Part shown: positions 40,025-51,039 of the stretch, one piece after another
Layout: every line of letters begins with the position of its first letter
Numbering within the stretch: the first letter of the stretch is position 1
Source of the DNA: Phlebotomus papatasi
Lineage: Eukaryota > Arthropoda > Insecta > Diptera > Psychodidae
Direction: 5' to 3'
NCBI RefSeq assembly: GCF_024763615.1
Contig: NC_077224.1
Span: 16,275,078 to 16,339,077 of the forward strand
DNA length: 64,000 nt
Program-made: the position numbers and the translations under genes
Notes under the pieces: generated by a model
The model's input: the letters and a program-made list of their open reading frames with translations, nothing else
The model's database searches: none
What the model was told of the DNA's origin: nothing

Positions 40025-43000
40025 ATGTCTCAGCAGCAAGTCAAGTACGAATTACTCGAGGGTCAGCGTGAAAATAGGTATTTCCTGAAATTCCTCTATT
40101 TGCCAATTCCCAGAGTAACTTCCTTGTTGTTGGTGTGTTTGCAGACTCAAGTACTCATCCTACCTCCAGGTCACACTCCTAATTCTCCTGTGTGCAGTGT
40201 CCAGTGTGACTGTGTACACGACATGGACAATAATCTACCGGAACAGTTTCAATTACCCCCCAAAATTATTTGGTTAGTATTCTCATGATTAATTTTTCAT
40301 ATCCGTTTTTTGGGTTGGTCGTGTCTCGTCACTTTCTGGGCTGTGGTTTGTTTTGGGCAGAAAAGTCATCCATTTTCAGGGATTACGGAAGACTTGAGAT
40401 ATTATGCGCTCACTCATTCAACTTTGTTTTTATCATTTCGCATTGAAATTGCAAAAAAAACAACTGCGAATAATGAAAGAGGGAATAACAAGGTCTTGTG
40501 CACTAGAAATCCGCAATTTGCGTCAACACAATTGTTTTCTAATAAATAAAGCTGGTTAAACATTCTGGAAAATGACCCAGAATAAAGCAATTGAGTATTT
40601 TAAAAGAAATTTTAAAGATTATTTTGTATTATTTTGAGGTACGTAGGGGAAGTCGGGGATAACTTAGCTACTAAATTATTTTTTTATATACGTATAAATG
40701 TCCAAAATTGACTGATAATTTCAGTGAAAATATGAGGAAATTTAATTTTGCTCAATGTCCCTTCTAAAATTTTCAAGTTATCCAAATGTCCCAGTTTCAA
40801 AAATACAACGATAGTCGTAGTCTTGGATTGTGAAAAAATTACTACGATTATCATGTGTAATGTAGTTCATTTTTTATACGTAAATTGAATTTTACAACGA
40901 TTATCGTTTGAAATTAGTTGGCGTAGTAAAACAGCGTTGAATTCCGAAAACAAGCTACAACGGTAGTCGTAGTAATCTTCAACTGTGAAATAAATTACTA
41001 CGATTATCGTCAGCATCGTCAGTAATGGAACTATCATGGTTTTCATTATATTATTTCCAAGGATTATCTAAGCAAGAAGATCCTTTAGCATTTGCTGCTG
41101 AAAAAATAATTTTGCAACCGTTATCGTTAGAAATTTTGTCTTTGATTAAAAATTACTACGATTATCATTTTATTTTTGAGAATCCACAGGAAGGTTTGAC
41201 ACGTTTTTATTGTGTTAACTAATCGTTGAAAAAATCAATTTTAGATCAAAAAAGAACTTTTGCTTTGATAATAATCGTTGGAAATAATACAATGATAATC
41301 GAGTTACTTCCATTACGGAGCTAATCGTAATACGGAATCGTTTCTGTCTTAGAAATAAGGAATTTAATCAAGGAATTTTTAAACATTACAAAGACTGCGG
41401 GATCGTACCGTGATCGATGCAATGAATATGGAAACGTTTTTTTTATCCAAAGAACATAGAAGGGTCTGTATCCAAGAAACACAGGATAACTTTTATCCAA
41501 AAAATACCGAATCGTTTCTTTACAAGAAACACGCATACGTTCTTATTCAATGAACTCGAAAATGTTACTATTTGGTAAAAATCGTTTCTATCCAAGCAAC
41601 ACGGAAAGGATGTTTATCAAAAAAAAAAAAAAACTGAAATGTTTTTTTATCCAAGGAATACAAAAACGTCTATAGTCAAGGTTCACGAATTCGTTTCTAT
41701 CAAAGAAACACCGAATCGTGTCTTTAAAAAAGACACGGAATCATTCCTACATAAAAAACGGAAACGATGTTTATCAAATAAAAAAAAGAAAAACGGAAAT
41801 GTTTTTTTATGCAAGCAATACGGAAAACTTTATATTCAAGGCTCATAAATTCGTTTCTTCTTAAAAAAGATACGGAATTGTTTCTATAAACAAAAATACG
41901 AAAACTATTTTTATCCAGATGGTAATTTTTTTTTTATTCAAGGAATACGAAAACGTTTGTATTCAAGGCTCGCGAATTCGTTTCTATCTAAGAAACATCG
42001 AATCGTTTCTTAAGACACGTAATCGTTTCTATCTTGAAAAAAAATATGACAGCTATTTTTATCCAAAGAAGATGGAAATGTTTTTTTTATCCAAGGAATA
42101 CGGAAACGCTCATATTCAAGGCTCACGAATTCGTTTTTATCCAAGACACCCAACCTAACCGTTTCTTAAAAATGATACGGAATCATTTCTATCTAAAAAA
42201 GAATACGAAAACGATTTTTATCCAAAGAAGATGGAAATGCTTTTCACCCAAGGAATACGGAAACGCTTATTTTTAAGACTCATGAATTCGTTTCTATCCA
42301 AGAAACACTGAATCGTTTCTTTAAAAAGACATGGAATCTTTTCTATCTAAAATTTAAAAAAATACAAAAATGAATTTTATCCAAAAGAAACACAAACAAT
42401 ATTTATCCAAGGAATACGGAAAGGTTTATTTATATTCAAGGCTCACGAATTCGTTTCTATCCAAGAAAACCTAACCGTTTCTGAAAAATGATACGGAATC
42501 ATTTCTATCTAAAAAAAATACGGAAACGTTTTTTATCCAATGAAGACGGAAATGTTTTTTATCCAAGAAATACCGAAACGTTTATATTCAAGGCTCACAA
42601 GTTCGTTTCTTTCCAACAAACACTAATAGTTTCTACCTAAAAAAAATACGAAAACTTTTTTTATCCAATGAAGACGGTAATGTTTTTTTTTTATCCAAGG
42701 AATACGAAACGTTTATATTCAAGGCTCACGAATTCTTTTCTATCCAAGAAACACTAAATCGTTTCTTTGAAAAAGACACGAAAGAGTTTCTACTAAAAAA
42801 AAACTGAAAATGATTTTTATCCAAAGAAGATGGAAATGTTTTTTTATCCAAAGAAGACGGAAACACTTATATTCAAGGCTCATGAATTCGTTTCTATCCA
42901 AGAAACACTGAATCCTTTTTCAAAAAAGACACGGAATTGTTTCCATCTAAAAAAAAATGCGTAGACTATTTTTATCCAAGGAAGACGGAAATGTTTTTTA

Positions 43001-45393
43001 TCCTAGGAATGCGAAAACGTTTAAATTCAAGGCTCACGAATTCCTTTCTATCCAAGAAAACCTAATCGTTTCTTAAAAATTATACGGAATTATTTCTATC
43101 TAAAAAAAATACGAAAACGATTTTTATCCAAAGACGGAAATGTTTTTTTTTATCCAAGGAATACGAAAACGTTTATATTCAGGGCTCACGAATTCGTTTC
43201 TATTCAAGAAACACTGAATCGTTTCTATCTAAAAAAAATACGAAAACGTTTTTTTATCCAATGAAGACGGAAATGCTTTTTACCCAAAGAATACGGAAAC
43301 GCTTATATTCAAGGCTCATGTATTCGTTTCTATCCAAGAAACACTAATCGTTTCTATCTAAAAAAAATACGCGAAAACGTTTTTTATCCGATGAAGACGG
43401 AAATGTTTTTTTATCCAAGGAATACGGAAAGGTTTATATTAAAGACTCACGAATTCGTTTCTATCCAAGAAAATCGAATCGTTTCTATCTTAAAAAAAAT
43501 ACGATACGAAAACGATTTTTATCCAAAGAAGACGGAAATATTTTTATCCAAGGAATACTGCAACGTTTTATCTAAGAAATGTGGAAACATTTTAATTTAT
43601 TCGACACCGGATTATATTTTAAGATGAAATACGGAAATGTTATTTTATCAATGGTACACGAAAACATTCCTTGAAACCCAGAAATGCAACAAAGAAACAC
43701 AGACAGGGTTTCAAAACGTAAAATTTGCATCTTAAAATCATAGAAACTTACTAAAATCGAATAATCATGATTTTCATTAAGTCAGGAAAAAATTAAAAAC
43801 AAAAATGCGCAACAGCATGTTCCGATTATCACTCGGCTAAGTGACTTTCAAAATACTTCTTATAATTCGTATTAAAAATGTTTGATTAGTATAGATAGGA
43901 TTGGTCAATGAAAACGTATTTTGGTCAATAAATAACTAAAAAGAGGTCAGGAATATTTTTGAAAAAAATCCCCAATCTCCATTAAATAAACTAAGTCAAA
44001 TCAATATTATTGTTCCGATTAAGTATTTGGGTTGCCTTATCAAAGGAATTTGTTCCTTCAATCTCTCGTAGATGTTCCAAAGCTCTGGATTCATCGAACA
44101 GAATTGTATTCTCAGTATCTGAGTGATTATTCAGTCCCGGAGACGCACAATGCGACAAATGGGACTGACAGTGCCTTGGAGAGTGCACAGAGATCTCCAG
44201 TGGGAGTCAAAGAGCTCGACAATGAGCGTATCTCCCCATCGCGCTACGGAAATTTCATTCCGGGAGCTGCGAGTGGGAAGAAGAAGTTGGTGTGTTACTA
44301 CACTGCTCCCTATGATGTCATTAATGGGCGAGAATTGCTCGCCAAAGACATAGATCCGCATCTCTGCACCCATATCAATGTGGGATTTGCAGGAGTGGTC
44401 AATAATTCCTTGTTCCTGGACGATGTGCTGCGGGAGACTTTTGTCAAAGTGACAGCACTGAAGAAGATCAATCAGGAATTGAAGATTCTCGTGTGGACGG
44501 GTGGGATGGATTCGGGGGGATTTTCGGAAATGGTGAAAGATCATGCTAGTAGGAAGCATTTTATTCAGAGTGTCAAGAGTGTCTTGGAGACTTACAGGTT
44601 GGATGGGATTGATCTCGATTGGGAATTTCCGGGGGGATTTGATCGGCAGAGGCAGCATTTTTCGCAGCTTCTGCATGAGATCCGGAGGGAGTATCAGCGA
44701 GAGCATAGAACTTACTTGCTGACTGTGGCTGTGGCAGCTCCACGGCCAATCATTGATGTGGCGTATGATGTTGGAGAGATCAATAGCTATGCGGATTTTA
44801 TCAATGTTATGACGTATGATTATCACTTTTATGCCCCTTCCACCCCATTTACGGGCATCAATGCTCCCCTGTTTCCGCGAGAAAATGAAAAAGGACTCCT
44901 TGGGATGCTCAATATCAACTATACTGCCAATTATTGGCTGGAAAGGGGCATGGACAAGGACAAAATTGTCATTGGACTGCCCACTTATGGACATTCCTTC
45001 CGTCTGGCCAATCCCCTCAATAGGCACATTGGGAGCCCCTCAACGGCCAATGGGGCAACGGGAGTGCTAGGATTCACGTCCTACTCGGAAGTTTGCTGGT
45101 TTCAGCAGAACAATATCTTCGTAACGACAGTTTACGACAATGCCACCTGTTCGCCCTACACGACAGCCGGAACTGAGTGGATCTCCTACGATGACGTCGT
45201 CAGTCTCGAGTGCAAGACAAAATGGGTGAAGGATAGTGATTTTGGAGGTGTAATGATCTATTCCCTGAACGCAGATGATCATGGGCTGTACTGCAGAAGG
45301 CAGGGAGATGCCCTAGTCAAGCAAGAAACATTCCCACTCTCCCGGAAAATCCATTCGGTTCTCTTCAGTAATTTCTCCACCACGGGCAATTGA
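40025..45393 (+). CDS. Membrane-anchored GH18 chitinase, three coding exons, 500 aa
   Basis: Exons 40025-40077, 40145-40272 and 44072-45393 join in frame (501 codons; introns of 67 nt and 3.8 kb, GT-AG). Residues 1-18 are cytosolic (MSQQQVKYELLEGQREN...). One hydrophobic segment (YLQVTLLILLCAVSSVTVY, about 24-46) is a signal anchor, giving a type II orientation. A ~85-residue linker with N-linked sequons precedes the GH18 barrel (from about 131). The catalytic motif DGIDLDWE is at 238-245, with Glu245 as proton donor, so the enzyme should be active. Conserved flanks are KILVWTGGM (Trp of the usual GGW replaced by Met), NVMTYDYH and GGVMIYSL. There is no chitin-binding domain. Insect relatives with an N-terminal anchor and a single catalytic domain are Cht11-like, but I make that subgroup call only tentatively. 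It would hydrolyse chitin at the cell surface. Confidence 0.87.
40801..41340. repeat. Diverged internal repeats (ACTACGATTATCG words)
   Basis: Motifs such as TACAACGATAGTCGTAGT, ATTACTACGATTATC and GCAACCGTTATCGTTAGAAA recur several times in both orientations over about 500 bases. The origin is unclear. Confidence 0.5.
41560..43620. repeat. Intronic satellite-like tandem array, ~130-160 bp unit
   Basis: About 13 imperfect copies. A landmark such as ATTCAAGGCTCACGAATTCG recurs at about 41678, 41838, 41964, 42118, 42274, 42438, 42590, 42720, 42874, 43029, 43181, 43311 and 43441. The spacing falls in two classes, about 150-165 and about 126-131. Each unit itself has sub-repeats (TTTTTATCCAAGGAATACGG, CGTTTCTATCCAAGAAACAC). 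Frames across it are short and low in complexity; not coding. Confidence 0.92.
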
Positions 45394-45933
45394 GGGTAGA
45401 ATTCCCGGAGGTAAGTGTCTAGCATTGATGATAAGAATAGCCCCAGGGGATGCATTAGGAAATTATTGAGGTGTTTATCCCGGAGAAATGCGTAAAATTG
45501 CAATTTTATCTCATCAAAATATTCTTATTGAATGACTTACCATCCGATTTGGAAAATGTACAGTCTTTCTCCCAAAGAAAATTATCCGAATTTGATTTTA
45601 GCATTTTCAAATTTACCACATCCCGGAAGTAGGCTTTTAGGTCTCTTGAAAATAGTGTAAGTGGCTTTAGGCTTTGTTGCAGAGCTTAATATGAAGAAAA
45701 ATTGCTGTTTAATATGGAATATTTTTGTAGTAATTATTTTGTCGTAGGGAAAACCGCGGTAACCTCGGATGACTGTAGCTTCGGACAACTCGATCGTTTT
45801 CTAATATTCTAATGAAGTTGATCTATGGCTCTTTTCGGGAAATTTGAGGCATTGGACTAGGTTATAATGGATAAAATTCATAAAAAAAATATGTTGAGAA
45901 AAATTATTTGTTCAAAGCTTGAGGCGTGCGAAC
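45394..45933 (+). other. Chitinase 3' region with an intron-like donor
   Basis: Eighteen bases after the stop there is a consensus donor (GAG|GTAAGT, intron from 45411). No AATAAA is evident before the next MITE. The 3' UTR may therefore be spliced, with the final exon further downstream. No gene is seen here. Confidence 0.4.
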
Positions 45934-46187
45934 ACCGAGAGAAATCCGAGAAAGTTAAAATAACATTCCGGAAATGTTAATTTTACCCTGCAGTATTGAT
46001 CCAAAATCTGTGTAAATATTACCCTTTTTAGGTGTATTAGGGATTAAAGTTACCCTTTTTCATGTTAATTTTACACTTCTAATGGTGTAAAATTAACATT
46101 AAAAAATGTTAATATATTTTTACACCTAAAAAGTGTTAAAGTTACGAAGAAAAAAAAGTTAATCGCACCCTCTTTTTTCTCTCAGTG
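45934..46187 (-). mobile_element. MITE family A, copy 6
   Basis: In inverse orientation: CACCGAGAGAAATCCGAG on the left and TTTTTTCTCTCAGTG on the right, flanked by AA (45932-45933 and 46188-46189). Confidence 0.9.
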
Positions 46188-46891
46188 AAGGTAGCGCATT
46201 TTCTTAAAAATTGATTACCGAAGGAGCAAATGAAAGGCCTTGTAAAATACTGCAATTTTGTGTGCATTATAACTTCGTGGGCCCACCACGAGGGGTGATA
46301 AAATCGAAAAAATCGGTTTTCGAAAATTCAATATCGAATATTTCGAACAAACAGATTATGTATTAGTTTCAAGTGCTCTTGGACAGTCTGTAAAGAATTT
46401 CAGTTACCATTAGGTGTCATGCAAACATTTTGTTATCAAATTATAAACTTGATGTAAGGAAAACATAATTTTCACGGTAATAAAATAACTTCGAAAACCG
46501 CGAAACGCATCCAAAAATCACAGAAATGTTTTTAGAAATGCTGGTATACAACAATTCCATGGAAGAACTAGGCCTTCCCGATAGGAGAGTTTGGGACTAC
46601 CATTATTATTTTTTCCTAGACAAGAATGAGCTGTGGAATCAAGTGCCACTCATTTTCTTTTAAAACTGCTGTTTTCAAGAAAATCGTCCGTACGTAGCAG
46701 CAAATGTCAAAATTTAAACAAAAAGAAATTTTTTGTCTAAAATTGCTCCCGATTAGAACGTTCGTAGAAAGGGTTTTTCCAAACGAAAATACATTCGAGG
46801 ATCAGTTTGCAAAGCAAAGCAAAGCAGACAGTTTTATTTTTCGTTTCGTCCGCGTGGTGGCCGAATTGTTAGAATTTCGAGGTTTCTAGAG
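46188..46891. other. Intergenic with a SINE fragment
   Basis: No gene. At 46540-46640, AATGCTGGTATACAACAATT, TAGGCCTTCCCGATAGG and ATTATTATTTTTTCCTAGAC match the SINE at 63031-63278, so this is a partial copy of that family (family D). Confidence 0.55.
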
Positions 46892-46916
46892 TAGGGTGGA
46901 GTCATCACATGTTATA

Positions 46917-47172
46917 CATTGAGAGAAATCCGAAAAAGTTAAAATAACATTCCCGAAATGTTTATTTTACCCTGCAGTATTGATTCGAAAACGGTGTAAA
47001 TATTACCCTTTTCAGGTGTATTAGGGGTTAAAGTTACCCTTCTTTCATGTTAATTTTACCCTCAAAAAGGTGTAAAATTAACATTAAAAAATGTTGATAT
47101 ATTTTTACACCTAAAAAGTGTTAAAGTTATGAGGAAAAAAAGTTAATCGCACCCTCTTTTTTTCTCTCAGTG
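46917..47172 (-). mobile_element. MITE family A, copy 7 (nested)
   Basis: CATTGAGAGAAATCCG to TTTTTTTCTCTCAGTG in inverse orientation, with TA duplications (46915-46916 and 47173-47174). Confidence 0.9.
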
Positions 47173-47324
47173 TACAGTAGACTCTCGCTCAATCGGCTCT
47201 TTTTCAATCGGGCGAAAAATTTTGTTGACAATTTTCACATTTACAAAGGCGTTGACGCCCAAATCTATCGATAAACCGGATGACATTTTGTCCCAAATGC
47301 CCAATTGAGAGAGAGTCTACTGTA
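47173..47324. mobile_element. Pogo/Tigger-like MITE, short
   Basis: CAGTAGACTCTCGCTCAATC and TTGAGAGAGAGTCTACTG between TA dinucleotides. It is 148 bp and has the same termini as 36488-36828. Its left TA is also the right TA of MITE A copy 7, so the two insertions abut. Confidence 0.85.
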
Positions 47325-47524
47325 CACTTATAGACAGCTTGCAAAAATCTTAAGTTCTTATCTAAAATAGATTTCGAAAAATCACAAAATTGTTAATCAC
47401 ATTATAAACTAATAATTTTATGACTTCAAAATCTTGTTTATTAGGTAAGAACTCGAGATTTTTGCACGCTGTCCATAAGTGTATAACCTCCATAACTGAT
47501 GACTCCACCCTATCACCATAATTC

Positions 47525-47778
47525 CACGGAGAAAAAATAGAGGGTGCGTTTAACTTTTTTTCCTCGTAACTTTAACACTTTTTTGGTGTAAAAATATATC
47601 AACATTTTTTAATGTTAATTTTACACCTTTTTAAGGCTAAAGTTAACATGAAAAAAGATAACTTTAACCCCTAATACACCTAAAAAGCATAATATTTACA
47701 CCGATTTCGGATCAATACTGCAGGATAAAATTAACATTTCCGGAATGTTATTTTAACTTTTTCGGATTTCTCTCAGTG
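47525..47778 (+). mobile_element. MITE family A, copy 8
   Basis: CACGGAGAAAAAATAGAGGG to TTTCTCTCAGTG, flanked by TC duplications (47523-47524 and 47779-47780). Confidence 0.9.
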
Positions 47779-47951
47779 TCAGTATTTACTTTGTTGTGGA
47801 ATATAATTCAAAACAACGATGTGACGCTCATTATTTTCGGTCTCATTATTAAATCCCTTCATAAACGTTTTAACAGTTTCTTTTTACTGCATTTTATAAA
47901 TATTTATAACTTCGGGCGAATTTTTAGTACGAGAATTTTGAATGATCTCAG

Positions 47952-48032
47952 CGAGCACAGTTACTTAAAAAAGACAGCGTTTTCAGCATATTTTTGCTGA
48001 AAACTCTGCCTTTTTTTAGCTAACTGTACTCG
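47952..48032 (+). other. 81-nt hairpin of pre-miRNA size
   Basis: The left arm (CGAGCACAGTTACTTAAAAA, GTTTTCAGCA) and right arm (TGCTGAAAAC, TTTTTTTAGCTAACTGTACT, CG) pair with a few single mismatches around a TATTTTT loop. Size and mismatches resemble a microRNA precursor, but a tiny palindromic transposon remnant is at least as likely given the surroundings. Confidence 0.35.
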
Positions 48033-48142
48033 GTAGGATGTTCGAATTTTACGAATATAAACGACATTTTGAAAGTGATTTTTTCGTAGTTTTGTCGAAA
48101 AAGAAGGATGGTGGAACGTTTGAATTTCAATTTCATTAAACT

Positions 48143-48578
48143 TAGGGTAAGTGTGGCAAATTTCGGCATAGTTTCATGCAAGCGCCAAAGTCTTAAATTT
48201 GAAATGTAATATTTTAAATACAAATAGAATTTATTTGTTACTTTTTTTATAAGGACTGTTGCTTGGAACCTTGTAGACAGTTTATCTTCTTTTTTTTTCT
48301 CTAAAATCATTCGTAACACATTTTGAAATGAATAAAAATGTAGACATAGCATTGATGGCCTATTCCGGTCACCTTCATTCTCATAGTTCCTTAACATTCC
48401 GGAATTCTTCAAATGCCTTTCTAAGATCATCTTGCTCGTCGAAGCGATATTTTTTTGTTATTTTTTTGCATTGTATAATCTCCAGTAGAGTATACAAAAA
48501 ATAAAAATTCATGAAAATTCGAGGAAAAAAAATGTGGCCGAAATTGTAAGCTGGTCGGAATTTGGTACACTTACCTTA
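48143..48578. mobile_element. TIR element family G, short copy
   Basis: TAGGGTAAGTGTGGCAAATT on the left and AATTTGGTACACTTACCTTA on the right. The middle (ATTTTGAAATGAATAAAAAT, GTAGACATAGCATTGATGGC) shows the state without the SINE found in the 8.3 kb copy. A second, right-end-only fragment lies at 48604-48735. Confidence 0.75.
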
Positions 48579-48603
48579 TATGTTGAAAAATTGCTTGCTT
48601 TAA

Positions 48604-48735
48604 GTAATTTGAATGTTATTTTTTGCATTGTATAATCTCTAGAGTATGCAAAAACTAAAAATTCGTGGAAATTTGAGGAGCAAAAAATGTGTCCGGAATT
48701 GCAAGCTGGCCGGAATTTGGTACACTTACACTAAT
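48604..48735. mobile_element. TIR element family G, right-end fragment
   Basis: TTTGCATTGTATAATCTCTA through GCAAGCTGGCCGGAATTTGG and ACACTTACACTA matches the right third of family G, placed directly after the short copy. Confidence 0.65.
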
Positions 48736-51039
48736 GTCGTTTTGATAATCTCATTCAACTTTTACACTATTGTGCAATTCATCAGTTCAAATTTTCAAAA
48801 CTTCCAACGAGTTCTTAAGGAAATTTTCTCTGATATACTGTATTAGCTAGCAACATGATTTGAGAGGTTTAGTTCCATTTTGAAGATAACTAAAGCTTTT
48901 GGGAAAATTTCCATAAAAGAATTGCAATTTTTGTTCATAAAAGTTCTGTAGAATTTTTTGGGACACGACTTTGGAACATTCTAGCATTCATTTTCTCATA
49001 ACGAATGAGATGTCAGGATTCTTAATTGCCAATTTTACGCATTTCTTAGCATAAACACCCCCTATAAATCCCAAATAAAAAGAAAATTCCATACAGTTTT
49101 TGAGACGTTAATTGAAGATCAAAGAGATGGAATATTTTTGTTGAAAATTGTGGCAATATTATTAAGTTTTAACTAGCTTTATATACAAGTATAAGTAGGT
49201 CATTAATCTCCCTCTTGATCTTCAATTGACAATATTTAGTACAATGTTAATCAAAAAAAAAGAACAGTATAATATGAGGAAGATCAGAAGCTATCAGTAT
49301 CTCTTCGCCTAAAACCATGTGATTTATCATCGTTGGACAAATGACATAATTCCATATTTATTTTATTTATTATTGATGAGTTCGATGAAGATCTGCGGGA
49401 ATTACCCTCTTTTTTTTTGTCGTGGATTAGGAAGCTCTTGTCTAAATTCACTTAATTTGCTGAATTTTTTCTTGGTGCTCTCTTGTCAGAAGGAAAGAAG
49501 TGATAGAGGGTGGAATGTGGTGGATGTTGCGGAAGAAAAGTATTTGGGAAGATTTACGGTGATTTTGAGAGGATTCGCAACATAATGGGATTTTTTTTTG
49601 TGTGTGTGTTTAAAGTGATGCAGAGGGGAAAGGGTATTTTGGGGCAAAAATCAATTGTTGGAAAAATGTCTTTCACGTGAATCTCAAATGGAATACTTCT
49701 TTGGCTAAATTTCTAAAGTTTTATGTTTCAGTCATTATCAAATTTGTGAAGGGAGTACAGTTTTCAAAGGGGCATTTCATTGCGGTAACGCAGGTAAAAT
49801 TAGTGTTCTCAACGATATTTTTTTGCAGTATTTGCAATATTCGCTTGGAAAAATTCTCTCGAATTTTTATTTGGCGCAGTTATTTTACTAAAAGCTTGAG
49901 AACTAAAATTGGGAACAGTTGCCAGCGCCATTATCGGTAGAAAACAGTGCCCTCACTCGGAGAATGTTGTCCTTCGATTTTATTTACATGCCCCATAGCA
50001 AAATTCCGCCGAAATTCCAGTGGAAAACTAGCGTCCAAATTGCAAAAATCCGCGTAATTTGACGCAAAAATTCCATTAAGTTTTCCATGGAATTTGCAGT
50101 CGGAAATTCCATTGGAATCATAGCTCTCCATGGAATTTCAAGTATGATCCACTGGAATTCCAACGTTGAATTCCGCGGTGTTCCGCGGAAGATTTATATG
50201 GAAACTCACACGTGAAACGTCCGCGGGATAAGCTGGAAAAATCCTATGGAAATTTCCACTATCTTTCCATAGGGTTTTATATGGTTTTTTCCACTTTTTT
50301 TTCTCGAATGTCAAACAAATAAAACGGTGTTGTGACAACGTGGATAATTTATTTTCAAACCTTCCGCAAACATTTTTAGTGACTCCTGCGACGAATTATA
50401 ATATAGTTAATTATGCGACACTGCGTTTCGTGTACATAATAGTGAAGTGATTACATTAAATAGATCACCAACCTAAACTAAAACTGTTTTTATATCATAT
50501 AATATCTATTTTATGAAAAAATATTTTTTTTATAAAATAGTTTTTTTTAAATCTAAAGTGCTAATTCGTTATCGCTGGTTCAGTAAAATTTAATTAAATC
50601 ACCGTGATCTTTGCTATTTCTTTAATATTCGGAAGTAAAATCACGAGGTGCGTGTGACAGCTTCATTTTTTTCCATTTTATTTAGGTGGAAAAATCCACA
50701 TAAATTCCACGAACATTCCATGGATATATTCCACAGAAAAAATCCAGCATAAATCCATCAAATTTTCCTTGGAACCTATTATGGAAAACTTCTATGGATT
50801 TTTTCAAGGAAAAATACTGGAAAATTCCGAGGAGTTTTTCGCTTGAATTCGCTTGATTTTTATGCGCTTTTCGCATAAAAATCAAGATTTTCCGAGGCGG
50901 AAGTAGTTATTATTATTATTAATCGTATATTAATATCAAAGCATTCAAATGTAACTGAAAAATTACCCTGTTATTCAAATGAGAGCTTTTTGCAAGCTTT
51001 TCGATGTTAGAAGAAGTAGTTGTTGGTCTTTTGAGAATT
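48736..51039. other. Intergenic, no gene seen
   Basis: AT-rich sequence. At 49990-50280 and 50680-50890 there are many partly inverted GGAATTCCA/TTCCATGGAA-type words, probably two ends of a palindromic element (for example TCCATGGAATTTGCAGT against ATTCCATGGATATATTCCAC). A microsatellite-like ATTATTATTATTAATCGTAT near 50908 resembles SINE A tails. Nothing coding. Confidence 0.5.

Larger units (their letters stand above)
40273..44071 (+). other. Large second intron of the chitinase gene
   Basis: GTTAGT donor after 40272 and TCTCGTAG acceptor ending at 44071. The frame is restored as GAT (Asp61). The intron includes diverged ACTACGATTATCG repeats and a long satellite-like array. No other gene lies inside it. 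Confidence 0.8.
46892..47512. mobile_element. TIR element (GGGTGGAGTCATCA ends) with two nested MITEs
   Basis: GGGTGGAGTCATCA and TGATGACTCCACCC between TA dinucleotides. Inner arms (CATGTTATAC, CTTGCAAAAATCTTAAGTTC against AACTCGAGATTTTTGCACGC) fold back. It is interrupted by a family A MITE (46917-47172) and, abutting it, a pogo-like MITE (47173-47324). Confidence 0.75.

Noticed and set aside
41639..43627. Several 65-80 codon frames with FYPRN/RFYPRN-like repeats
   Set aside because: They are translations of the intronic satellite-like array and shift frame from unit to unit.
44131..45027. 298-codon open frame on the minus strand opposite the chitinase exon
   Set aside because: The plus-strand frame carries clear GH18 motifs in order; the antisense frame has none and is a by-product of codon usage.
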